Made by a program: the position numbers and the translations under genes. A DNA stretch of 64,000 nucleotides from Sphingobacterium oryzagri (GTDB lineage: Bacteria; Bacteroidota; Bacteroidia; Sphingobacteriales; Sphingobacteriaceae), in NCBI RefSeq assembly GCF_028736175.1, contig NZ_CP117880.1:4526001-4590000 (forward strand), given 5' to 3'. The stretch's first letter is position 1. Every line of letters starts with the position of its first letter. Below are positions 57,229 to 64,000 of the stretch, in pieces. Under the pieces are notes generated by a model that saw only the letters and a list, made by a program, of their open reading frames with translations, was not told the origin of the DNA and made no database searches.

Positions 57229-58590
57229 ATGAATCGATTCTTCAAAACAATACGCATGCTAGTTTTCCTAGGCTATGCTACGTGCGTGAACGCGCAAGAG
57301 CGACCAAATATTATTCTTGTTCTGGCAGATGATTTAGGCTATGCAGACCTGGGCAGCTATGGCAGCCCATCGATCAGCACGCCATTTTTAGACTCCATGG
57401 CCGTTACCGGCATTCGGGCCACGCATTATGTAGTGACTAATCCCACTTGCACGCCTTCGCGAGCCGGATTATTGACAGGCCGCTATCCAACGCGATACGG
57501 ATTGAACGATCCTATTGGTCCTGGTGCCGCAATCGGACTTCCATCCGAAGAAATTACAATTGCCGAAGTATTGCAGGCTCAGGGCTACCAAACAGCCTTG
57601 ATCGGCAAGTGGCATCTGGGCGACAAACCAATGTACCATCCAAATAAGCAAGGTTTTAACTATTTTTATGGTATGCTGTACAGTCATGACTACCGAACAC
57701 CGTATGTAGCGACCGATAGCACGATGAAAATCTTTAAAAACAATACCGTCGCTGTCGAAAAACCAGCCGATTCACTCCTTAGCGAGTATTATCATAACGA
57801 AGCTGTAAAATTTGTTGAGCAGCAGTCAAAGGAACAACCTTTCTTTTTATACTATGCGCATAACATGCCACATCTTCCTGTGGCACAGGCCGCCCGCGGA
57901 AAAAACCACGACCATGCAGCCGGGGCGCTGGGCGCCGTGATGAAAGATTTTGACGCTAGGCTATATGCGCTGTGGACAATAGTAAAAGAAAAAGGAATCG
58001 CAGACAACACCATCTTTATTTTTACAAGTGATAACGGCCCTTGGATCGAATATCCGGCCAGGATGGCCGCGGATGGCAATACCAAAAACTGGCACGTCGG
58101 TACAGCGGGTATGTTTCGCGGATCGAAAGCGCAAACCTATGAAGGCGGAATTCGTGTACCGTTTATTGTGCACGGTAAAAAATGGCTTGGCGAATCAAAA
58201 ACAATTCGCAGTGCAATCAGTAATCTTGACCTATTTCCGACCATTTTGGAGTGGACAAGCATTCGTCAACCGCAGGATCGGCAGCTTGATGGTCAATCTA
58301 TAGCGACCTTACTCAGCAAAGCCAGCCAGGACACTCAATTTGCACATCGCGCAATCTATATCGTTAATCATGGTTATCCAGAGGCGGTGAAACTAGGAAA
58401 TTGGAAATATCGAGAGCTGAAAGCGGGCGTAAATAACAACTCTGGAAAAGCTTATCCCGCTACGATCGAACTTTTTAATGTCGCATTTGACCCTAGTGAG
58501 CGCAGCAATGTCATTAACGAGTTTCCAGAAAAAGCTAAAGAGATGAAAGCACTTTTCGACAGCTTTGATGGCTGGAGCGATCTTCCGTAA
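57229..58590 (+). CDS. Arylsulfatase-type S1 sulfatase
   Basis: This 453-residue exported sulfatase has a signal peptide ([13 protein letters not shown], cleavage near 23), the metal-binding [15 protein letters not shown] and the formylglycine motif [15 protein letters not shown], in which Cys74 is converted by the maturation enzyme. [10 protein letters not shown] and TSDNGPW are further conserved sulfatase segments. It should remove sulfate from a glycan or aryl substrate. It is convergent with the GH2-sulfatase-SusD cluster and shares a terminator with it, so it probably belongs to the same pathway. No maturase gene is in view. Confidence 0.93.
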   Translation: MNRFFKTIRMLVFLGYATCVNAQERPNIILVLADDLGYADLGSYGSPSISTPFLDSMAVTGIRATHYVVTNPTCTPSRAGLLTGRYPTRYGLNDPIGPGAAIGLPSEEITIAEVLQAQGYQTALIGKWHLGDKPMYHPNKQGFNYFYGMLYSHDYRTPYVATDSTMKIFKNNTVAVEKPADSLLSEYYHNEAVKFVEQQSKEQPFFLYYAHNMPHLPVAQAARGKNHDHAAGALGAVMKDFDARLYALWTIVKEKGIADNTIFIFTSDNGPWIEYPARMAADGNTKNWHVGTAGMFRGSKAQTYEGGIRVPFIVHGKKWLGESKTIRSAISNLDLFPTILEWTSIRQPQDRQLDGQSIATLLSKASQDTQFAHRAIYIVNHGYPEAVKLGNWKYRELKAGVNNNSGKAYPATIELFNVAFDPSERSNVINEFPEKAKEMKALFDSFDGWSDLP

Positions 58591-58617
58591 GTCGCAGATC
58601 ATGCAACAAACAGCGTA

Positions 58618-58676
58618 AAAAAAGGGTGTCTCCCACGTATGCTTGCCGTAAACATAAGTAGGAGACAGCCCTTCAC
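58618..58676. terminator. Bidirectional terminator between sulfatase and GH2 genes
   Basis: GGGTGTCTCCCACGTA pairs with the later AAGTAGGAGACAGCCC, with an A-run on the left and TTC on the right. It separates the convergent genes; on the minus strand the stem is followed by a long T-run. Confidence 0.75.
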
Positions 58677-58680
58677 AAAA

Positions 58681-60552
58681 CTACTTTGTTACATCTACAT
58701 TATACAACTTATTGTGTATGCTTTTTAAAGTTGCCTCGGGTATTTTGATCACTTTACGATCATAGGTCATGAGCCCGTTTGTCTCCACCTCCACGTCGGT
58801 CGTTTGCGTATAGACACCTGCAGAAAGCCCTAACGGAATAAGACTAGACAGATTGGTTATTACCTCTTCGTAGCGCCGTTGCAATTCTTCCTTATTTTTA
58901 AATGATTGATAGCCCCAGTTATCTTTTTGCTGCCAGGTATGCCCTTCTACCGGAAGACCTAAGCCTCCAAATTCGCCGAGTGCCAAAACAAACTTATCAC
59001 CGAATATCGCCGGATCGGGCATCGCGGCATCTGGATAATTGTGAATATCTAATATGTGGCCTGTGTACGCAAAATTACCGCCGCTGGCGCTGTTGACTAA
59101 ACGGGAAGGGTCGTATTGCATCGTCCATTCAGTAATTTCTTTTGTTTTAAACTGTCCCCAAGCTTCGTTAAAGGGCACCCAAATTACGATACTCGGAAAG
59201 TTATGCAACACATCCATGATGCTTTTCCACTCTTTCTTATAAATCGCTTCCGATGCGGCACTGCGCTGTTTATCGTGACTACCGTTTGAGATTTTTCCCG
59301 GCTGCATATCCCAGATATTGCCGCCTAAATCACCACTCGGCATATCTTGCCAAACCAAGATCCCCAAACTATCACAATGCCTGTACCAACGCGCCGGCTC
59401 CACTTTGATATGTTTCCTGATCATGTTAAAACCCATTTCCTTGGTTTTTACGATATCAAACTTAAGTGCTTCGTCAGACGGGGCGGTGTGCAAACCATCT
59501 GGCCACCAACCTTGATCCAACGGTCCATAATGAAACACAAATTTGTCGTTTAAAAACATGCGCTGTATACCCTGAGCGTCTTTGCCAACGCTGATTTTAC
59601 GCATCGCAAAATAGCTATCTGCCTGGTCAACTACCTTCCCCTTACGCAACACTTTCACCTGTAAATCGTAGAGCTTTGGACTATCCGGGCTCCATAATTG
59701 TGGATTTGCGATGTTCAGATCAGCTTCCGAACCTACCGCAACAGACGCTGCTGCTATCTGTTTGCCTTGATCGTAGGCCGTTACTTCAAGTAAATCGCCC
59801 GCTTGTGCGGCATCCACCTGTGCCGAAACTTTTAATGACGACGCATCAACGTTTGGCGTTTGTTTGGTAGCTACAATATAAGTTTGCGGGACAGCTTCCA
59901 ACCATACTGTTTGCCAAATACCGGTTACAGGGGTATACCAAATTCCGTGCGGATTATTGATCTGCTTGCCGCGTGGCTGAGGACCATCGCTCGTCGGATC
60001 CCACACCCGTACGGTCAATTGTTGTTTAGCGCCCTTCTTCAAGGCCGCCGTCACATCTATCGAAAACGGATCGAAACCGCCTTCATGCTGACCAACATGT
60101 TTGCCGTTGATATAGACATCACATTGCCAATCTACCGCTCCAAAATGAAGCAGTACGCGGCCTTTTTGCACGCGCTTATCCAAAACAATTTCGCTGTTGT
60201 ACCAGAGCGCTTGGTCCTTGTTTACACTTTTGCCCACACCAGACAATGCCGACTCTACCGCAAACGGAACTAATATATCGCCATCCCAAGCGGTTGGGAT
60301 GGTCGTTTCAGCTTTCGCCGCAATCTTGTACTTCCAGAGTCCGTTTAAGTTCTGCCAATTTCCTTTTCGCTTAAGTTGTGGTCTCGGATATTCAGGATGG
60401 GGCTTTGCGGCATCAAGCTTTTCTCCCCAAGGAGTTAGGATTTTGTCGCCAGCAGGCTTCCACTGCTGTGCAAAACTGACGGATAGTGATGTGGCGATAG
60501 CGCAAGCTACAGCCATGGTTTTTAGAATCATCGTATTGGGTTTTCTCTTCAT
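58681..60552 (-). CDS. GH2 family glycoside hydrolase
   Basis: This 623-residue secreted enzyme is short for GH2 and lacks the long C-terminal part of the enzyme at 30453. It has a signal peptide (VACAIATSLSVSFAQQ), the sugar-binding jelly-roll (about 40-225: LQNLNGLWKYKIAAK-like region, CDVYINGKHVGQHEGGFDPF), an immunoglobulin-like domain (about 225-320) and a TIM barrel with the acid/base Glu in WVPFNEAWGQF and the likely nucleophile Glu in VLALGEFGGLG. Beta-galactosidase, glucuronidase or mannosidase activity cannot be told apart here. It is cotranscribed with the sulfatase upstream (3-bp gap). Confidence 0.88.
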   Translation of the reverse strand: MKRKPNTMILKTMAVACAIATSLSVSFAQQWKPAGDKILTPWGEKLDAAKPHPEYPRPQLKRKGNWQNLNGLWKYKIAAKAETTIPTAWDGDILVPFAVESALSGVGKSVNKDQALWYNSEIVLDKRVQKGRVLLHFGAVDWQCDVYINGKHVGQHEGGFDPFSIDVTAALKKGAKQQLTVRVWDPTSDGPQPRGKQINNPHGIWYTPVTGIWQTVWLEAVPQTYIVATKQTPNVDASSLKVSAQVDAAQAGDLLEVTAYDQGKQIAAASVAVGSEADLNIANPQLWSPDSPKLYDLQVKVLRKGKVVDQADSYFAMRKISVGKDAQGIQRMFLNDKFVFHYGPLDQGWWPDGLHTAPSDEALKFDIVKTKEMGFNMIRKHIKVEPARWYRHCDSLGILVWQDMPSGDLGGNIWDMQPGKISNGSHDKQRSAASEAIYKKEWKSIMDVLHNFPSIVIWVPFNEAWGQFKTKEITEWTMQYDPSRLVNSASGGNFAYTGHILDIHNYPDAAMPDPAIFGDKFVLALGEFGGLGLPVEGHTWQQKDNWGYQSFKNKEELQRRYEEVITNLSSLIPLGLSAGVYTQTTDVEVETNGLMTYDRKVIKIPEATLKSIHNKLYNVDVTK

Positions 60553-60555
60553 ATA

Positions 60556-62046
60556 TTATTGTTCTTTTTGTTTACTTTCTTGTCGGGATGGAGCCGGGTA
60601 AGGCTCTCGATCTAGATAGCCTTTCAGTTTAATAAAAGCCGGATGCGTTGCTGTCCAAATGTTTGCTTGCTCAACAAGCCCGTTTGCATAATCATAAAGC
60701 TCGTACTGCGCGGGAGCACTGGCATCCAGTGGTTGCCAAGCAATAAGCCGATACCTTTCGTCGCGAATAGCCCGCCCTAATTTTCCGTCACGCGGAAAGC
60801 AATGATACACGTAGTCTTTTGTTTTCTTTTCATTATTGTATAAAAATGGGACTAAGCTTTTCCCATCAATCGGCTGTTCGCCCATTATGGCCGGTAAACC
60901 ACAAAGCTCGGTCAGTGTCGGGAAAATATCTACCGTTTCGACAAGTGCTGCCGTATGGCGCTGCCCTGCTAGTCCCGGAATATGCAACATAAGCGGAATA
61001 CGATTGGCCAATTCATGGTTTACATGCTTGGTCCACATCCCCATTTCGCCCAGCAGATAGCCATGGTCGCCCCAAAGCACCACGATCGTATTTTTGTCGA
61101 GCCCTGTTTCCTTTAGCTGTTGCAGCACTTTACCAATTTGCTCATCTACATAACTTACACCAGCATAATATCCGTGGATCAGTTTACGCGTTAAGCTATC
61201 AGGAAAAGGATCTGCTTCTGCCGCCGTGGGAATCTGCTGGTATTGCACAATCTCTCCATCTCGCTTATTTGCAAAAGGCAAGGCGTTCTGCGGGTTGGTC
61301 TGGACTTTAGGCATCGGAATCTGCGACTCCATATACCGATCCCAATATTTTTTCGGCACAGCAAAAGGCAAATGCGGCCGCGCAAAGCCCACCGCCAAAA
61401 AAAAGGGTTGGTTTTCTTTTCTTAATTGTGCCAGGCGCTCTACCGCCGATTGTGCTACACGCCCATCGGCATAGGTCTGATCGTCCACATCCAAACACTC
61501 CCAAGCAGCACCTTTGGCCAATTTATTTGCTTCTGCCCAAGGCACATTAGCAAATAGCGCTTCTTCACGCGTCTGTCCTATTTTAGTTTTATCAGCATAC
61601 TCGATAACCAAGTCGTATACATGCGGAAGTGTCCACGATTGTTCGTCGTTGTAGGTGTTGTGTCCCACGTGAAACACCTTTCCGATAGCCGCCGTAATGT
61701 ATCCATTGTTTTTATAAAACTCCGGCATGGTAACCGCCTTCGGATAATGATCTCGAAAAGCACGCCCGAAGTCGTATAATCCGGTCGAGGTAGATCGCGC
61801 ACCGAGCAGCAGGTTATAGCGCGAAGCCACACATACGGCTTGATTGCTGTAAGCCCGTTCAAAAACAAAGGCATTTTTAGCAAAATCATCCATCCGTGGC
61901 GTGCTCGCAAACTTGTCGCCATAGGCGCCAATCGTAGGGCGCAAATCGTCTACCAATAAAAAAAGCACATTGTACGGTTGTTGCTGCGCACGCAATGGCG
62001 TTGATACAACAATTAAAAAAAACAACCAAAATCCTCTGTTTATCAT
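60556..62046 (-). CDS. Iduronate-2-sulfatase-like S1 sulfatase
   Basis: This 496-residue exported sulfatase has a signal peptide (FFLIVVSTPLRAQ, cleavage near 20), the metal site LFLLVDDLRPTIGAYGD and the formylglycine motif VCVASRYNLLLGAR with Cys72. AIGKVFHVGH, RPHLPFAVPKKYWDRY and WGDHGYLLGEMGMWTKH place it in the iduronate-sulfatase-like branch rather than with the arylsulfatase at 57229. It follows the DUF3823 gene by 70 bp and precedes the GH2 gene by 3 bp. The desulfated sugar is unknown. Confidence 0.92.
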   Translation of the reverse strand: MINRGFWLFFLIVVSTPLRAQQQPYNVLFLLVDDLRPTIGAYGDKFASTPRMDDFAKNAFVFERAYSNQAVCVASRYNLLLGARSTSTGLYDFGRAFRDHYPKAVTMPEFYKNNGYITAAIGKVFHVGHNTYNDEQSWTLPHVYDLVIEYADKTKIGQTREEALFANVPWAEANKLAKGAAWECLDVDDQTYADGRVAQSAVERLAQLRKENQPFFLAVGFARPHLPFAVPKKYWDRYMESQIPMPKVQTNPQNALPFANKRDGEIVQYQQIPTAAEADPFPDSLTRKLIHGYYAGVSYVDEQIGKVLQQLKETGLDKNTIVVLWGDHGYLLGEMGMWTKHVNHELANRIPLMLHIPGLAGQRHTAALVETVDIFPTLTELCGLPAIMGEQPIDGKSLVPFLYNNEKKTKDYVYHCFPRDGKLGRAIRDERYRLIAWQPLDASAPAQYELYDYANGLVEQANIWTATHPAFIKLKGYLDREPYPAPSRQESKQKEQ

Positions 62047-62116
62047 CTATTTTAAGGTAGTTAAAAATAAAATGGATCGTAAAACCGTGAATGAACGAAT
62101 AAGATATGCTTTCTTA

Positions 62117-62791
62117 CTATTTTATTTTTTCGACCCGCGCATCGTAAACGGCCTCCGTTATGCCATTTATCTTGGCGGCGACCCGTGCAAACAGCGCGGT
62201 GGAAGACGCTAAATTCTCGCCCACATCCAAACTCAACGTAACCATACCATCATCCGCATCGCTTACCGTCGCCCGATTTACAAAATGTCCTAAATCAACA
62301 AACTTTGTGTCGTTGACCAACAAACTGATATCATCAAGATTTCGAGCAGCATCCACTTGGCTGATGTTTAATGTCGCACGAAGAACCGAACCTTCCAGTG
62401 TATACGTAACGTCGGAAAGTGCGTAGTATGGTTTTACGGGAAAATCGATGTATGTATCGCCGTTGACATCGATCAGCACGGTATCCGAAGAATGAGCCCA
62501 AGGACCATTTCCGGATACGGTAATCAACTTATATTTGCCATTGAAAAGCGATGAGGAAAAAGAACCATCTTGCGTAACGAAAACATCAATAGCCGTTCTT
62601 AACGGAAAACCGTCTTGCCAGAGTTGCAGGCGCACCGATTCATTTGATCCGCGCACGCCAACGGGCGCACTATTGTACATCACTTTGCCCGTCAATCTTA
62701 CGGATGGGGCATCATAGTTATCCAAACCACAAGCGGCTATCAATGTGCAAAATAAACTCACGATGACGAAATGTATTTTTGTTCTTTTCAT
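62117..62791 (-). CDS. DUF3823 domain lipoprotein
   Basis: This 224-residue protein has a signal peptide with a lipobox (LFCTLIAACGLDN, Cys at about 21), then beta-sandwich domains (about 28-120, VRLTGKVMYNSAPVGVRGSN, and about 125-220). DUF3823 proteins commonly follow SusC/SusD pairs and are thought to sit on the cell surface and bind glycan. I start at the ATG at 62791; a much longer frame runs into the susD gene. It lies 4 bp after the susD stop. Confidence 0.87.
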   Translation of the reverse strand: MKRTKIHFVIVSLFCTLIAACGLDNYDAPSVRLTGKVMYNSAPVGVRGSNESVRLQLWQDGFPLRTAIDVFVTQDGSFSSSLFNGKYKLITVSGNGPWAHSSDTVLIDVNGDTYIDFPVKPYYALSDVTYTLEGSVLRATLNISQVDAARNLDDISLLVNDTKFVDLGHFVNRATVSDADDGMVTLSLDVGENLASSTALFARVAAKINGITEAVYDARVEKIK

Positions 62792-62795
62792 GACT

Positions 62796-64000
62796 TTACT
62801 GATAAGGGTTTCTAACAATTTTTGGATTTCTATTGATCCAGTCCTGATCAATGTAGTTGTAATAATTCTGGTAGCGAAAATACCGTGGGTATAACGAATG
62901 GCTAGCCTTACGCTTTTCAAACACCCATTTATCATGGTTGGCCGCGCCTGGCGCATAAATCTTGTACGGAAATAAAACATAATGCGTGGCTGTTGGCGTA
63001 TCCTGTCCGTCCCAAAGCGTGTGCGCGATGCGCCAGCGCTTCACATCCCAGTAGCGGTGGTTTTCAAAAGCAAATTCTACGCGACGTTCGCGGATAATAT
63101 CCTGAAGGTTAACCTGTGTCAACGGCTGCACGCCTGCCCGCTCCCGGATTTGATTGAGATAACCGGCAACTTCGCTCTGTGCTTTATTTAGTTCCAGCGC
63201 CGCTTCCGCCGCAATCATTAAAAGCTCCGCATAACGAAAGCGGACAAACCACATGTCACTCCCACGACCGCGTGTAGACGCATCTCTGTTCTCTTCTACA
63301 AATTTCCGGATGTTAAAGCCCGTTTTATTGACATACTGGTCGTTGGACGTCGTCGGCCCATCCTGGCTGGTTACTACGCCATAAGGAGCTTCCGATACAC
63401 CTGGCACGCCCGTGCGGTTGCGCCATTGCCCTGCATCCATGTAGCGAATACCGGCTTGATAGGTAATCGTAGATCCGGCAAAGTCGGCGCCAGAATAGAT
63501 CACCGTGCCGTAGAGCCGCGGATCTTTGTTTGCAAAAACATCCGAAGGGTTGTCATAGTAAATAAAATTGCCCGAAGCATCGGTAAGCTTCAGCGCACCG
63601 TTGCGATCGTTGATATATTCAAAATCTTCAACCAGATTTAAAATCGGGGTAACAATATTCGCGTCGATATCACCGCGCACAGATGAAGCGATCACATTGT
63701 TGGTAAAGCCGTGGGTTTGCCCGGGATAGCTGTAGTCCCTTGCCCAAATCACTTCGCCACTACTTTTGCTACTTACTGCTTCGTAAAAGTTTCGGCCTTT
63801 ATCCGGATTCTCATTGTAGAGCGCGTAAGGACTTGTTTGTATAATTTCCAATGCAGCATCATACGCTATTTGGTAAAAACGAGCAGCTTCCGAGCTTGGA
63901 ATGCCCACTTCGCCACCGCTGGTTTGCACATCCGGCGTGTTGCTGTTATACTTCGCAATTGATGCAGCATATAAGGCGGCGCGTGCTTTTAGGGCTAACG
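62796..64000 (-). CDS. SusD/RagB-family lipoprotein, 5' end outside window
   Basis: The frame is open from the window edge at 64000 to a stop at 62796 and gives about 400 C-terminal residues of a SusD homologue. ALKARAALYAASIAKYNS at the edge is the TPR part; RFRYAELLMIAAEAALELNK, ERRVEFAFENHRYWDVKRWR and the closing NRNPKIVRNPYQ are typical SusD segments. An inner GTG at 63929 is not the start. Its SusC partner should lie just beyond the window. It heads the visible part of susD, DUF3823, sulfatase, GH2. Confidence 0.9.
   Translation of the reverse strand, partial: LALKARAALYAASIAKYNSNTPDVQTSGGEVGIPSSEAARFYQIAYDAALEIIQTSPYALYNENPDKGRNFYEAVSSKSSGEVIWARDYSYPGQTHGFTNNVIASSVRGDIDANIVTPILNLVEDFEYINDRNGALKLTDASGNFIYYDNPSDVFANKDPRLYGTVIYSGADFAGSTITYQAGIRYMDAGQWRNRTGVPGVSEAPYGVVTSQDGPTTSNDQYVNKTGFNIRKFVEENRDASTRGRGSDMWFVRFRYAELLMIAAEAALELNKAQSEVAGYLNQIRERAGVQPLTQVNLQDIIRERRVEFAFENHRYWDVKRWRIAHTLWDGQDTPTATHYVLFPYKIYAPGAANHDKWVFEKRKASHSLYPRYFRYQNYYNYIDQDWINRNPKIVRNPYQ

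Noticed and set aside
62792-62980. N-terminal extension of the DUF3823 protein
   Set aside because: It overlaps the susD coding end and hides the lipobox; the ATG at 62791 begins a proper signal peptide.

Overview
The window comes from a Bacteroidota chromosome, most likely a Sphingobacterium-like member of the Sphingobacteriaceae. The evidence is four SusC/SusD-type genes or partners, a hybrid two-component regulator, promoters of the TTTG-N19-TAnnTTTG type, little use of Shine-Dalgarno sites, and a 16S gene whose anti-SD end and V-region stretches look sphingobacterial. The genus is an inference from memory and was not checked by alignment.

Layout. (1) 1-2394: the 5' two thirds of an L-ribulokinase gene (araB, cut by the window edge), divergent from a Nudix-type AraR regulator. 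(2) 2579-37182: a large polysaccharide utilisation locus for rhamnogalacturonan I (RG-I). It has two SusC/SusD pairs, a GH106 rhamnosidase, a rhamnose mutarotase, two GH105-type unsaturated rhamnogalacturonyl hydrolases, three CE12-like acetylesterases, a PL11 lyase fused to a GH43-like domain, a GH28 rhamnogalacturonase, a GH2 enzyme and a dienelactone-hydrolase-like protein. Three regulators sit inside it: one hybrid two-component sensor (HTCS) and two near-identical GntR/periplasmic-binding-fold repressors. (3) 37337-45827: housekeeping genes (ndk, ybeY, ruvX, yraN, dnaG), an exported DUF1684-peptide deformylase fusion, a glutaminyl cyclase, a NeuD-type acyltransferase and a LuxR-type regulator with a degenerate receiver. 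(4) 45969-51866: one rRNA operon on the minus strand (16S, tRNA-Ile, tRNA-Ala, 23S, 5S) with tandem promoters and repeated spacer hairpins. (5) 52063-56790: an Fsr-like MFS transporter with a FadR-type regulator, then an Lrp-type regulator divergent from a DHA2 transporter and an SDR oxidoreductase. (6) 57229-64000: a second, sulfatase-rich locus (two sulfatases, GH2, DUF3823 lipoprotein, and a SusD protein cut by the right edge).

How the RG-I genes appear to work together: secreted lyase, hydrolase and acetylesterases would deacetylate and cut the backbone; SusC/SusD pairs would import oligosaccharides; periplasmic GH105, GH106 and GH2 enzymes would trim them; the mutarotase and the arabinose genes would feed monosaccharides onward. 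The strongest new observation is a 19-bp direct repeat, CAGGA-N5-C(A/G)GG(T/A)T(G/A)CC, found five times, each time upstream of a separate transcription unit of this locus and pointing the same way relative to the gene. Its 10-bp period fits an AraC-type DNA-binding domain, so it is probably the HTCS operator. The second is the signal-peptide-bearing DUF1684-peptide deformylase fusion, which keeps all deformylase metal-site motifs although deformylation is normally a cytoplasmic reaction. I saw no CRISPR array, phage or insertion sequence.
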